This document shows, piece by piece, positions 1-12,617 of a DNA stretch of 64,000 bases. The position numbers and the translations under genes were made by a program. The notes below the pieces were generated by a model that saw only the letters and a list, made by a program, of their open reading frames with translations, was not told where the DNA came from and did no database searches. Positions within the stretch are counted from its first letter, which is position 1; each line of letters starts with the position of its first letter. The stretch is from Acanthornis magna (taxonomy: Eukaryota > Chordata > Aves > Passeriformes > Acanthizidae). Location of the stretch: contig JAWUZG010000028.1 in assembly GCA_036785705.1 (NCBI GenBank), forward strand, positions 2,078,501-2,142,500, in the 5' to 3' direction.

Positions 1-121
1 CTTCCTTCTCTGTTGCTGCTTCGTTGTTTCAATCCAGGGAGAAAGTTCTATAGTATCTGGTAAACAGTATGTAAGATGATGAAAGTAACTTGTCTCTGAC
101 TTATTTCCTTTTCTTTACTAG

Positions 122-221
122 GTATACATCCCCAGATTTCCTTTACATCCGTTCTTGGCTTCCATGTATATTTTTCTCAGGAGGCGTGACTGTAGGAAAC
201 ATAGGACGCCAGCTGGCTATG
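122..221 (+). CDS. INSIG1: INSIG1 penultimate coding exon (partial gene)
   Basis: Insulin-induced gene 1 protein sits in the ER membrane. It retains the SCAP-SREBP complex and promotes sterol-dependent degradation of HMG-CoA reductase. The exon runs from an AG acceptor at 120-121, behind a strong pyrimidine tract, to a GT donor at 222-223. It is 100 bp: one base completing the previous codon, then 33 codons, beginning [10 protein letters not shown] and ending GNIGRQLAM. As I recall the human protein (277 aa), this segment is identical to residues 236-268, which cover the last transmembrane helix and the start of the cytosolic tail. Earlier exons lie left of the window. INSIG2 is the only close alternative. 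The gene order beside EN2 and the tail in the next exon favour INSIG1. Confidence 0.95.
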
Positions 222-2070
222 GTAATTACTGCATAATTAGTAGTTTCCTTAACAATCCAAATGCTTTCCATTGTTGTTAGTTCAAGAATAAACTATGCCT
301 TGAAGGGTCTGACTCACAAACTGACAGAGTTAAATAGATGTATTCCTAAGAGCTGAACTGGAAGCAGACAACCTGTGTTGCCAGTAGAGTGGCTATTGTC
401 TCAGTAAGCGTTGGAGTATCTTTTGTATTTAACATCTTCCAGCAGCAGCCTAAATAAGGCTGGAATCAGTACATTGCTCCTGCTCCATCACTACTTAGAA
501 TTAACATCTAAGGTAGCTGGAGAACTGAGACACTGATGGGCTTTCTCTAATTATTTATACCCTAAGGTGTATATATAGGGAAATGCCCCTATATAGCCCC
601 TATATATATCTAATTCCACTGCTCTAGAATCAAATATTCTCTTGCTGGTCACTTAAGAGATGGTTCAAGTGTCACTCCATATATGGGATAATACAAATTG
701 CTGTCTTGTTTGCTAGGTTCTTAAAGAATTATTTCCTTGTGGCACACTGAAGAGTAAACCTGGCTGTGTGTTTGCACATCAGCCTAAGGTTTGATTGCGA
801 AAAGTGTTCTGACACTGATGGATAGTAATAATTATTATTGTATTGATTTAATTTCTGTCTTCTTTGCTATGTAAGTCCTGTATCCTGGAAAACATACTTC
901 AAGTATTTAACTTTCCTAAGGCTGCTGTGGTTTAGCTGCCTTCAATTTTCACTGAAGGAAGGGCATTTGAGGTTCTTTAAACACAAGTTCACTATTTCCC
1001 CTTTAAATCCCACTGGTGCATACAATCTGCATTTGAGTTTATTTAGCACTACATGTATGGGGGGAAGAGAAGGTATAATTTCTCTTTTTAAATTTGCCGC
1101 TCACATCAAGTGAAAAACATACATTAACTTAATTCTATCGACGCTTTTCTATTGCATCAGAGTCTCAAAATAAAATTATAGTCGGTTTTATGCTACAGTT
1201 CTATATTTCTCATTGGCATATGCAGTTCTTCAGTTGCTCTGCTGCTCCTGTTAGAATGCAAAGGAAGGGAGCATCAAACTAGAAAGAGCTAAAATGAATT
1301 TAGACACACAGAACTTTTTTCCTTTGATATCTTTTCACCTGGCATCTCACCTGAATGTAGTTAAAATCAGACTGGATCCTGCCTGCAGCTTTCCTGTCAG
1401 TCTTGTCATCTTCCTTATAAAGAAGGGGGGACATTGGCAAGACAAAGCTTTTTATTCTGGTTATTTGGAGGTATCTTCTCATGTGTTTTACATTGCCATT
1501 ACTCAGTCAGGAAAAACTTGGAGAAGTGCAGCATTTTCATAGGAACAATTTCGCAAGTCATTGTGAAGCATTCAGTGCTGGAAATTCAAAATAGAGTCTA
1601 TAATTCAGTCAACCACATCTTTCTTCTATAAAGATTACTCAAAAGTATCAAGTCTGTTTTGTCAGCCATTGTGGATGTGGCAGGAAGATGGAATGTAGCC
1701 TTTTTTTAACCCATACTTGAATGAAACAGTTATTTCTGTGGCTATATTGTGCTGCAGCACCTGAGCTATTTGCTGCCTGTGACAGCTGCAGATCAAACAA
1801 CAGATATTTTTGGGCTTGTCCAGAGTAGAAGGTGTCACCTGTGGAAATTAGTGGAATAAAGATGCTTTGCTTCTTCCTCAGCCCCTGTCTAGCTTTGACA
1901 ATTAGAAAATAAATTAGAAGTAAAATGAAAAGTGTGCCTGAGCCATCTCCTTCCATGCTGATAAATATTAGCTGGGAGATGCTTGCTGCTTTCCAGTCAC
2001 TGGATTTCAAGGGAGCTCAAATGACAAAGTGCAGTGTGACCTTTAAGCAAACCTGCTGTTAGCAGAGACT

Positions 2071-2135
2071 TTTGGGTTTGGTTTGGTTTGGTTTGGTTTG
2101 GTTTGGTTTGGTTTGGTTTGGTTTGGTTTGGTTTG
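2071..2135 (+). repeat. (TTTGG)n pentanucleotide microsatellite
   Basis: About 12 near-perfect copies of a GTTTG/TTTGG unit lie in the INSIG1 intron on the sense strand, followed by a short T9 run. Confidence 0.97.
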
Positions 2136-2772
2136 TTGGGGTTTTTTTTTGCTTGAGGATGGAATCCATTGTTTTCTTTTAGTAGCTTTTATAGCAAAAG
2201 AAGAGGTGAAGGTGCTGCTGCTGCCATCAGCTCTCTCTGCTCATTGTGATACCTAAAGTTGCTCAGTCAGTGCTCATAGGCTGGGCTTAGTGGATGGCAA
2301 CACTTCATTTTGAGTTGTAACCATCATTCTCAGCATCTGACAAATGAGGGTGGTATTCAGAGCTTGGGCTCACAAATATCTATTGTTTACAAGTGCTAGA
2401 GGCTGGAGAACTGAGAATGCATTCAGTACTTGCATTTTGACCTCAGAAAGAGAACGTTACAAGCTTTGCTTCAAAGAAAAGTTGGTTAAATTTCTACTAG
2501 TGACATACTACACGGTTCCATGCTAGAAAAGGGGCTTAGGAGGAAAGGAGTTCATCTCTGATACCAGGCTTTGACTGGGAAATAAAGTAACTTGTGGTTA
2601 AAGGGCTGTTAAAACTGAATTAATGTCCATTAACTGAAGCACTGTGTACCTTCTGCTAAGAAATAAACTGAGATCGAGAGGAAAGATAACAGTGTCTCAT
2701 AAAAAGCAGTGCAATTGGCAGATGGATTTTTCAGATGCACTGATTGAGGCAACAAACACCATAGTGATTTGA

Positions 2773-2795
2773 TTTTTTTTTTTTTTTTTTTTTTT
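2773..2795 (+). repeat. Poly-T run (T23)
   Basis: An uninterrupted 23-base T homopolymer lies about 170 bp upstream of the INSIG1 last-exon acceptor. It is too far away to be that acceptor's polypyrimidine tract. Confidence 0.97.
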
Positions 2796-2968
2796 GTCCA
2801 CAGTTAAGGAGCACATCCTTGTTAAGCTTTTATAAGAAGCCATGCTCGCTAGGTTGTTGTCAGCCTAACTGGAGTTAGTTGACTATTTAATAATTGAAAA
2901 TACTGCATAATGCAGTCACTTATCAGATGGCATTGAAACCTAACATGTTTGATGTTTTTTATCCATAG

Positions 2969-2998
2969 GGTATTCCAGAGAAACCACACAATGACTAA
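2969..2998 (+). CDS. INSIG1: INSIG1 last coding exon (C-terminal tail and stop)
   Basis: An AG acceptor at 2967-2968 is followed in frame by nine codons, GIPEKPHND, and TAA at 2996-2998. As I recall it, the human C-terminus is GVPEKPHSD, so the short cytosolic tail is kept with two changes: V to I, and S to N at the penultimate residue. The split matches the M|G boundary left by the donor at 222. The intron between them is 2,747 bp. This is too short an ORF to be found by length, but homology and exact phase make it secure. The rest of this exon is 3' UTR. Confidence 0.93.
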   Translation, partial: GIPEKPHND

Positions 2999-5225
2999 GT
3001 CTTTGAAGAAGAATACCCAGTGCCAGTGTGAAAGCAACATTATGAAGATGTGTTCCTTTTTAAAACTGAAGATTATTTAGAAGAAATAATCTCTTTATGG
3101 GCTCACTGCACAAATGACTTGTGGGAAAAAAAAATATTAATCCACTCTTAGAATAGCCAAGTGAAATTAACTGCTTATCTTGAAATCTTACCCTGATTTA
3201 CCGCATAAGCATTTGCGTATGGCTGTTCTCCGGAAGAGTTTAACACCAAGTGCATACAACTGTTCAGGCTAAGTGGCAGTTTTCCAAGTATTAGATTCCA
3301 CTGTAAGTTATTGAATCAGCTGCCATGTTTTAAAGCCTTGAAACTGAAATTTAATTACAAGCTCTTGTATCAGTGCCCAAAGGAAGTAGATCGATGGTGC
3401 TTAACAATGATGAAGTATGGTTTAATAGGAATAGTATTTATCCAAATCTTTAAAAAATAGGGTTATTTAAAAATAAGAGTGATCGAAACAGATTAAAGGC
3501 ATCGCACTAATGCTTTTAGGAGTCTTATGAAGGAATCATGCCCTTACTTGTAATGCTGCATTAAGTTTCTGTCTTTGACAGTGGAGAGGGTTTGAGGGAT
3601 GAGAAGGTTGGAAGCCTTAGTTTGGAATTTCTAAATTATTTCAGTACAAGAGGTGAACACTGGAGACAATCTTGTTCAAACGTGAACCTTTATCAAGAGA
3701 TTCCAAGTGGAAATTTCATTACTCCTGAGGCTTGCAGTTAGATTTGCAAGAGCCACAATTCAGTAAGAAATCTAAGTGCGTGCAGGTAGTTCTGCTTAAT
3801 ATTAGATACCTTCTTCAGTGTCTCACCAAAGGACATCTTAAGCATCTCAAATGTCTGGTGTCACTGAGAAAACATGCACTGCATGTCATTGCTTGGCCAT
3901 CAAGTGTGTGTCCTGAACTTCTTCGATTTGCCATTTCCTCCTAGAGCTGTCCTTTGAATCAGGGTTTGGACTGAAATGACTAGGAACAGACTTGGGCCTA
4001 AAATGTGATTTAAACTGTATGTGAAGAATAGCAAACAGCTTGTTCTCTCAGTTCAGTTTCTGAAATAGATCACTACTTGTTTTTACACAACCCTATAGAA
4101 CTTGCAATCTGTGATTGCCTTCTTAAAAACAAAAAGTGCTTATGTCACTACATTAAACATTTGGTGTTTCTTAATACATAGTTCTGGTGAGCACAACGTA
4201 TTCATTTGATAGCTTAGACCACAGGAGACCTAAATAGCAAGTATTAGGTCTTAAAAGTTGAAGTGCAATGTACAGTAAGTCTGAGCCTCAAGTTCTCTTC
4301 AATATCGATCATTTCTTATGAGAGATTAAAGAGAAAAGGGTTCTGAGTTCATTTCAATGCTGCATGGAGTCAAATGGAGCAATAATTTATTTAACTAGTA
4401 AAGCTAGTTTTGTTGTATCTTACATTGAACCCAAATTTTTAGAAATACTCCAATTTTGTGGTTATGGTGTACTTGTAAACTTTTATGGATTTGCCTTTTT
4501 GTATTATGCAATTTTTTTTTTTTTGTTGTGTTCTTTTCCAATCTTACATGGCTTCAGTTATAGTTAGAGGCATCAGTAAAGATTGAACCATCAAAAAAAA
4601 TGTTGAGGCCAGGTAGCTCTTCTGGCTGTTTTCACTCTTCTAAGGGAATGCTAGCTACAAAAGTTTAGCACAAAGTCTATACTACAGAGCAGACCCCAAT
4701 TCTAACCTTGCTTTGGTGTAAATCGAGAATAATTTCATTGGTATAAGATCCTTCCTCAAATGTTCAAAACCTAAATAATCAAATTTTATAGCACTACTTG
4801 AAGAGATCAGGACAGGTTCAGCTCAGCTGTTTAAGGAGTTGCTGCCTGCTGGGGAGACAGCTTTGTAACCATCTTGAAACCCATTTCAAAATGTTATAAA
4901 ACCAGATGTAAGTAAAGCTGACAATGATCTCTATGGATATTTGATAGAGAAATATTTAAGATTTATTTGTAAAGACTGGAACTAAATCTGTATGTGTTAG
5001 AAATAATGCAGCCAAAAATGTAAGTCAAAAGTTCATTTTTTGCCAATACTTCTGAGTATCTTAACCAAAGTGATTTAAGTTTGGAAGGGGTGGGGAGGGG
5101 AGTGAAGAAAATTTGCACTATTCTGAATTTGAACACTTAAATTCTCATTCTTACTGATAAGTTTTCAGCGGTGTGTTTGGTTTTACACTTTTTTTACTAT
5201 TAAAGTTTTAAGATCAAGCCATGTT
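2999..5225 (+). other. INSIG1: INSIG1 3' UTR (inferred extent)
   Basis: About 2.2 kb of AT-rich, repeat-free sequence follows the stop codon. It has many ATTTA-type and oligo-U stretches and no open frame of note. Its length is close to the roughly 2-kb 3' UTR I recall for mammalian INSIG1. The end is placed just past an ATTAAA signal at 5199-5204. No earlier perfect AATAAA was seen between the stop and that point. The exact cleavage site is inferred. Confidence 0.7.
5199..5204 (+). terminator. INSIG1: INSIG1 poly(A) signal candidate (ATTAAA)
   Basis: ATTAAA is followed 18-45 bases later by a TG-rich stretch (TGTTTGCCTTGG, then TTTTGTGTG), the arrangement expected of a cleavage site with a GU-rich downstream element. 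Cleavage would fall near 5220-5225. Confidence 0.6.
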
Positions 5226-7337
5226 TGCCTTGGATTTTGTGTGCTCGCATTATGCAGGAATCTTTCTTGAAAAGGATAGTTGTTATGGTTGCATAACAAA
5301 TATTCAGTCATGCATATGCAGTGGTTTAAAAAAAAAAAAAAAATCCTAAACTGAACTTGGCAAGATCAGCTTCACCCTGGGTTGTACAGTTGAAGAAAAA
5401 CAGTCCTGCTATTGTACCAGAAACGCAGTGTGTGTTGTGGTTTTGTGGCTTTAAGTACAGAATCTTCCTGCCATTGTCTTCCAAGATGCTGAAATTCATA
5501 ATCTGAAACAAAATATGGAGGGGAGGGGGCAGGGTAAACATGCAAATTCCTGTGGTGGTTTGGTTGTCTGCAGCAGAGGTTACTAAACTCTGAAGTATCT
5601 TGAAGAGTGCAAGCTAAGAATGAGCTGATAAAGCTAAGCAATTCTAATAGTAGCTTTCACCTTTAGACCAAAAGTCTTATTTTACTGCACATAAGTGCCT
5701 GGTTTGGACTGGTAGAAGTTGCTGCATTTTCAGTGGAAACAGTAGAATTCCTTTTTGGTCAATTTTCTGTTGGCTTAGCTGAAGAAAGCTTCATTAGGAA
5801 CTTCCTAGCTATTTTAGCTTAAGTAGCCCATGTTTGTTTGACTTCAGTGTAGCAGCTGAGAAAGTAAATGTTAACAGCTCCAAGCTGAGGGTGGTCCACT
5901 CTCCACGTACATTGATTTCCCTAAAACTCCACTCAAATTCTGAGAAAAGGAATTAAAAATTTTTTTACATATTTCTTAAATATATATATAAAAGAAAAGG
6001 TTGTGGGACACAGCCTGGTCTTGGAGAGCTAAAGCACAGTGGTCTCCTTTTGAGTCAGGAACAGGTGTACAAAGTTTATAAAGGAAAAAAAAAACGCAAA
6101 CTGTTCTTCCCAGCAAGTGGGATGATTTGACGTGTGCATATTCCTGCAGATCCATTCTGTGGGCTGTGCAGCCTTTGGCTTTAATCATGGGGATTTGCAG
6201 GTGCTAAATTAGCCACAGGAGGGCCCCTAGTCTGTTCTCTGAATGCAGCAGGAACATATTGAGATGAATAATGAAATTAGGTCTCAATTGCCTTTACCGC
6301 ACATCAGAGTAGCTCCAAAATTCATGAGAACAAAGCATTACACGCTGGACTAATTGAACAAAGCCTATATGTGAGAGCTTATGGAGAGTCCTGTCTTGGA
6401 AACAGGTGAGAGGTGTGGAGGATAGTGGGTTCTTTCAGCCAAAAGGTCAAGAAGGGCATCTATAGATAATGGTGATTTCTCTGGGCAATGAAATACCACA
6501 GGAGATTCCCCATACGTAGTTTGGAGTCATCTCCCTTGGTTTAAATCCGTACACTGTGCAGGATAATGTTCTGCCTTCATGGGCTGCAGATGGGGACAGA
6601 TGAATTGCATATTCAATAAAGCCATGGTCCTCATGCCTGTCTGTGTGATAGGAGAGGCTGTACATTGAGATTTTGCTTCTGGCCTGCTCTGGTTAACTTT
6701 CAAACACTGAATTCAAAGAACATATGATAATTCTTACAAATAATGCATGGCTACCCAAAACATAAAAGGTCAGAGCTTCACTGAGTTTTACTCAGTGAAA
6801 TTTTTTGTCCAGCTGCAAATTGTGTTTTTTCTATCCCATTAAGTCTTGTTTGTGTATTAAGTAGCTAGAGTGCTATTATATTGTTTTATTAAATATCAGA
6901 GAAGTGCTACAGAGATTACATAAAGTTGCTGTGTTTCCTAAGAATTAAAACATCAGCTGCAACTCAGCAGAAATCAAACACAGCTCCATAATTTTCTCCC
7001 AGCTGGGATGGGGCTCCCTGTGGTGGCCAGGTAAGTGTCCCTTGGGTATCCCTGCCATGGTTTGGGGCTGGGAAGGGGAGGCCAACTCCTGTAGCTGCTC
7101 TGCATGTCTCTTGCTCAAATGAATGCACGGGGAGTTCATCCTTTTCAAAGTATTTTAAAATAGGTGCCAAAAAACTAAAATAACTGGACTCACAAGGGAT
7201 TAAGGGCCCGTGACAGAAAGGCTCGCTGAGATGCTCCTGGAGAAATGTAAATTGTTCAAATGTGACCATGGAGTTCTTCAAGACAGAAGGTCTGGTGGCT
7301 GTTTTGGCTGCATCCTGAATTGCATGATACCGGAGAG
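5226..7337. other. Intergenic, AT-rich, downstream of INSIG1
   Basis: No gene is recognisable. It contains an A17 run near 5326-5342, a short (TA)n near 5980, and the enhancer-like block at 6190-6420, listed separately. The rest is unique sequence in which I see nothing specific. Confidence 0.6.
6190..6420. promoter_or_regulatory. Candidate cis-regulatory block (paired SOX-like sites)
   Basis: Unique AT-rich sequence. It has two identical GAACAAAG motifs (6328-6335 and 6356-6363, exactly 28 bp apart) containing the SOX core AACAAAG. A homeodomain-like TAATTG touches the second motif, and AATAATGAAATTAGG lies upstream. No ORF or repeat explains it. Function and conservation are inferred only. 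Confidence 0.3.
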
Positions 7338-7530
7338 ATCATAGAATTACAGTTTTATTTGGGACCTTCAAGACCCTCTGATTCTAGCCCCCCTGCCATG
7401 GGGGAACAACTTCCACTCGCCCAGGTTGCTCCAAGCCTGGTCCAGCCTGGCCTTGAACACTGCCAGGGATGAGACAACCACAGCTTCTCTGGGCAACCTG
7501 TGCCAGGCAAGACCACCAAGGACAAGGTTT
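7338..7530 (-). mobile_element. CR1 LINE fragment, 3' end (minus)
   Basis: It begins with the reverse complement of the CR1 terminal octamers (ATCATAGAATTAC). It then runs through the antisense GGGACCTTCAAGA, CCCCTGCCATGGGG and CAGGTTGCTCCAAGCC landmarks and breaks off after a TCTCTGGGCAACCTGTGCCA block. It is 5'-truncated, as usual, with no coding capacity. Confidence 0.9.
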
Positions 7531-9805
7531 GGGTCAAGTGGAACATTTGTTACCATCTTGAAATGTGTTGGTTTGATTCTGACCTTTGAAAAGCGGTCCA
7601 AGTTGCCTGACAGCTCAGTGCTTCACCTCTTCAAAAACCTAAACCACTCTTTTTGGTTTAGGAATTATCTTTTGTTTTGATAAATCAGCTTTTTTTTTCA
7701 AAACAAATACATTTTTCAAAAAATTTCTGATCACTTGTGATAAGTATCACCTTGCTTGTGCACCACCCTCATCAATCTTTTATTTTCTGCTCCAGGGTAA
7801 CCATTTTCTTCTTCCTTCCTGCCCTTTCTTGGTTAAAGAGCCTCCTCTACGCTCAACATTGGCTTCATCACCCTTCAGACCTCATTTTCTTTTCTGCCAC
7901 CCCAATAGCAGTTTGTAATGCAGCAGATACCTGTGCTGGATCTGTAGTCTGTACACTCCACTGTCTGGACCTTTTCATTCTCAGACTTTACTTGCAGCTT
8001 GTTCAAGGATTATTTTTTTCCTGTTTTCTTGCCTGTTTCTGTCAGAAACTCTGTCTGCAATAAAAAGTCAGCCTGCTGGAAGGAGCAGCATCCCCCATCT
8101 CGGCACCTGGGGGAGCAAGCACGGAGCTGGCTTGTTCTGCTGAATCTCTGCCTTGTTCTGACAACTGCGGTTAGGAGGAGGAACTGAAGTTTTGTGTTTA
8201 AAACAAACAAAACAACCTGAACAAACCCCAAGCTTTTCTCACCTGCTCTGCCCTGACAGCTTTGCAGTGCCAGCTGTGTCACTGTCACGTTGTGCTGGAG
8301 ACTGCTGGGGTTTCAAGCAGCAGCACCTGGAGATGAAACACCTCAGGCTGTGTGTTAGCTCTGGAAGATGCAAGCCACCATTCAGTTTTTAATACCAGCA
8401 CATCTTGCACTGCTGCTGCCTTATAAAACTCAAGCTTCTGTTCAGTTTAATGCTAGGTATCATTTGAACTGATGTCATCCAAAAGCAAGAGAAGTTGTCT
8501 GTGATCCCTGAATCACTCCTGGTGTTCAGCTGACAGAGGAGGCTCCTTCTGGAGGCTCCTTCTGGAGGGGTCTGTGCTGCTGAGCTCTCACACCAGTGCC
8601 CTGTAGCACAGAGCCTGGGCACGGTGAGGAGCTGGGCAGGAGGGATGAGCAACTGGCTCTGATTTCTCCAGGAAATCTCCTGCTCCTGGAACGGTGGAGG
8701 AGGTGACACGAGCTGATGTAGGAAGAAGGTGCAACATATCCTCGCCAGCATTGTTCCAGCCCACTCCAAGTTTTGCCCTGCAAGGATCAGACAGCATAGT
8801 CCAGAAATCTCTGGAGGTACAGAGCTTGGGCTAAGGAAAAATCTCCAGGAATACGTACCCTCTGACTTACCCAGCACTAGCAAAATAAACAGAGCAAAAA
8901 TCAAAACTCCAGGGGCTCTTTTGAGCAGCAGAGACCTTGTCCAGACAAGAAAATCTGATTGATTTCTGTGCAGAGCTCCACAGAGGTGAACTTTTTTGCA
9001 ACCTCTGGCTTAAACATTTTTCCTTGCTTGGCTGAAGCACACAGACAGTGCAGTCAGGGATGTCCTCACCTTGTAGGCTTCTGCTGTGTGAATCCAGAAA
9101 GGATTCAAACACAGGTGACCTGAGATGCAGCGTAGGTGAAGTCAGTGGGATGGAGATGTGCTGAGCATGACGAGCAGCTGCAGGTCTGGAGTTCTGCTCC
9201 CAGCCACAGCACAGCAGCAGAGACTGTCACTGCGAAAGGCTGGAGGTCAGACATGAATAATCCTCCTACCAAACCTCCCACAGGTCACCTTCCAAGCTTA
9301 AGGCTATTATGGAACAGTTGAGTAAGAGTGAACAAAAAAACAGAAAAAGAGCCACACTCAGTAGTAAGCAACTGAGTTATCAACTCAGTGGAAGAAGACA
9401 GTAATGGTGTCTAACATCATAACCAGTCCTGATGATTTTACTCAGAATTTTAGTAATTTTTTTGCCTTTTCATGCAAAGAAAACACCTGGTACCACCAGG
9501 GCAGATCCTGATGTCATTGTTTAGCTTTTACTTGTCTTTACTCCCACAGCTTGTGGTGCTGCTGGGCTGAGAGTCCTACCATGGTAGGAATGAGTCTGTA
9601 CTGAACACAGATTGAAGGTACGACCTGGGGACTCGTGATTCTCTTGGTGGAACTCAGTGGCCAAGAACAAACATTCCCATAATTGTAGACACCCCAGGGT
9701 ATTCAAGGCATCCCTGTGGGCTGGTGGATTTGGCACAAGAGATGCACAGCATCCAAAAGTGGCAGCTGAAGACCACACAGAGGATGTGATGTGGGACATC
9801 TCAGG
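7531..9805. other. Intergenic, no gene recognised
   Basis: Moderate-GC unique sequence with only short shadow frames. There is a small direct duplication of a GGAGGCTCCTTCT unit at about 8539-8567. Nothing else is recognised. Confidence 0.6.
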
Positions 9806-10070
9806 ATCATAGAACCACTTAGGCTGGAAAAGCATTTAAGGTCACCAAGTCCAGCTGGTAATCCAGCACTGCCAAGTCTCCATCATTTAAATCACGTCCC
9901 TAAGTGCCACATCTACGTGTCTCTTAAAGACCTTCAGGGATGGTGACTCCACCACTGCCCTGGGCAGCCTGTTCCAGTGCTTGACAAGCCTTAAGGAGAA
10001 GAAATTTTTCCTAATATCCAATCTAAACTTCCCCTGGCATGACTTGAGGCTGTTTCCTCACATCCTACAC
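9806..10070 (-). mobile_element. CR1 LINE fragment (minus), second 3'-end subfamily
   Basis: It begins ATCATAGAACCACTTAGGCTGG and continues through antisense CACCAAGTCCAGC, CCACTGCCCTGGGCAGCCTG and GAAATTTTTCCTAATATCCAA. The AAGTCCAGC...CACTGCCAAG end differs from the 7.3-kb copy and matches the plus copy at 44.1 kb, so these two belong to one subfamily. Confidence 0.9.
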
Positions 10071-12617
10071 CAAAACAGCACAAGGCTCAAGGTTTGGACC
10101 CCACCCTCAATATGCACTAATATGCGAACCAAAGATATCCATCAGTGCTTAAGGTGAGAAACACCAGGGCTTCAGGATTTTTCCCAACAATCAAACATTG
10201 GAAGTCAGCCCTGAAGCCAGGAATGCACAGTTACCTCAGCATCATCACACCCACAACTCATTGTCATGGGAAGGACCATTCCCCTGGAAGGTGCAGCCAG
10301 GTGATGGAAGTCTGAATGCAAAGTTATGAGGTCGCTAGAACAAGTAGCCTCACACAGGAGCTGGTGAATAAGTCTTTCCCATCAGATCTGCAGTGGGATT
10401 TAGGGAAAGAACAGCTGCATTTGTCTGCCTGCTCCTTGGGCATGTTCCACCTGCTTAATTGAAGGCAGGTCCAAGTGAGCCATCTGTTGACCTGGTTGAG
10501 GAATCAGAGCTTCCCACTAATTTAAAAATATTTTTACAGGTTGTTAAAGGCCTAGAAGGAAAGGAGAGGTGGATAAAAAACAACAGTAAGAAGCTTTGCC
10601 TTAGAGGCACAGGTAATATCTGTAACAGCTGCTACACCCTATGCCTAAGCTAATTGTTAAATGAATCACCCTGGCAAAAGAAGCATTAATAAAGGGAAGC
10701 GAAGACTGAACATCTGGAAAATAATATGAAAGGGAAGAATTTTCATATTTTGGAACTCCTTGCTGGGTGGGAACTGCTTGGGGAGACAGCTCTAATTGCT
10801 TGTCTGAGAGAATGAAAAGCGAATCTATTCCCAGTCTGAAATCAGCACAGTCATTGTGTATTCCTCTCTGCTCTCCTGTCCCAGTGCCACAACTGTTACG
10901 TGGGGCCCTGACCTGCAAATATCAAGACAAGCTCTTCATCTCCTGCTCCTCAGCCAGACAGCAATGTGGGTCCATAAAGACAGCGGTGTGCACCAGCCTC
11001 GCCAGGACCTGGGGCCGAGCTCAGGAGCTGTTTTGAGCAGCCAGGTGCAAGATGCGCTATCAAACTAAGGTTATTCCGGTGGCACCTCTGTCTTGGTGCT
11101 GCTGGGTGGCTACCAGGACTCATTTGATAAATCATCTTTCTGCCTGAGGCTGTGGAGCTTTCCTGGCAGCGGCCAGAAGGACACCAGCCTTTCTGCTGCT
11201 TGTTCCTGCGGTGCACTGCAACTCTTTGCTGGACACAGGGAGCTAAAGACATGCCCAGGTTTCTCCCTCCCCTGAAAAAGGACATGGCCACCATACAGCA
11301 GAGTTCTCTGTGCAAGCCCCAGGGATGGCTGGTCCATCAGAGCAAGGAGCACTGCAAAAAGAGCCCACACCACAGTCTGAGTCAGACCCTTCCCATGATT
11401 TGACACTGGAAACTGGGCTGGATGAAACTCTGGAACATTCTTGGCTCTTGTTCAGCTTTGGTAAGGAGAACCAGACTAGGTCACAACTGATCCCTCTGAC
11501 AGCAGGGTGCTGGGATTTTAGCACATACCTGGAAAACAGGTGGTGCTGCAATACCTGTGCTCTACCTGAGCCTGACTGGGCTTAGCTTTTCTGCTCACCA
11601 TTTCCTTGCAGCTCATGATTCTTACACCTTCCCTTCATTTGGTCTTCTCGCTCTTCTGCTACTCTACATTTTCTCAGTCTCTTGTCTTGGAGAGGAAGCT
11701 CCTTAACACCTCAAACAGCACTGTACAGCCAGGAATCTCCATCCAGCGAAGAATCTGTCAGCCCAGGGCTGGTTTCTGCACAAATGAGTCCTGGGCAGCA
11801 GCTTCCCAGGGCACGGGTCCAGCTGGACCCAGTGGGTCTGCGACAGGAGCATAGTGAGGGCAGGGCAGGGCAGAGAAGCAGCACTGAACCAGTGCTCTGC
11901 AGCAAGACAGGGCCACAGCTCTCTTATTTCAGCAGGACTGTAAAATCAGATCCACTTTTCTAAACAGAGCCTAAAAGCAACTCAACCACCCTCCAAACAC
12001 AATGCTGCCCCCAGCCCAAGCTTACAAGGGACTTCCAGTGGCATGTCGAGCCCTTCCGAGCTTTAATTTCCACCTGCAAAAGGAATGGGAGAGTTTTTCT
12101 GTATTTCACATTTTGTTTGTGTAGGTGAAGACGCCAACCTGAGTACAGGCAGAGCTCTTATGTGGTACCCCGCTCCTAAAGTGCCCAGCACTGCCTGGCA
12201 TGCCCCAAATCTCACCCCTCTGGTGTCACTGAAGGGGAGCCTTGGACACCTCTCTCTTAACTAGCTGAACACAAAACTTTCTCTAACTGGTTCTTCCGAT
12301 CTACTTCTTTCTGATGTTCTCCTGGAATAGCTGTGCGTGGGAGTCAGTTTTGCAGGCAGACCTGGCACGGGGATGTGCCACCAGCGCACTCACTGCCTGT
12401 GCCATGGCTCTGTGGCGTGGCACTCGGGAGGGATGGCCAGTGACACGGAGCAGAGGAGGGCTCAGCAGGTGACAGGGTCAGGGATGAAGAGGGACATCCC
12501 CCTGGGCACAGGGAGAGGAATGCCACGGAAGCACGGACAGGGAAGAAGTTGAGGCAAAGGAGGGTGTGTGGGGGGCTGGGGCCGGGCAGGAGCATTCCCA
12601 AACATCCACGCAAGGAT
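10071..12617. other. Intergenic, no gene recognised
   Basis: Unique sequence without a gene. The AT-rich part at about 10440-10720 (CTAATTTAAAAATATTTTTAC; CTAATTGTTAAATGAATCAC) is mildly enhancer-like, but I would not call it on its own. Confidence 0.55.

Larger units (their letters stand above)
222..2968 (+). other. INSIG1: INSIG1 final intron
   Basis: The intron has a GT donor (222) and AG acceptor (2968), is AT-rich, and has no coding signal inside. It carries a TTTGG microsatellite and a T23 run, listed separately. Bases 1-121 are the tail of the preceding intron. No mobile element is recognisable. Confidence 0.9.

Noticed and set aside
8278..8294. Pax2/5/8-like GTCACGTT core
   Set aside because: A single partial match in ordinary sequence. 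Too little of the long paired-domain consensus is present to call a site.
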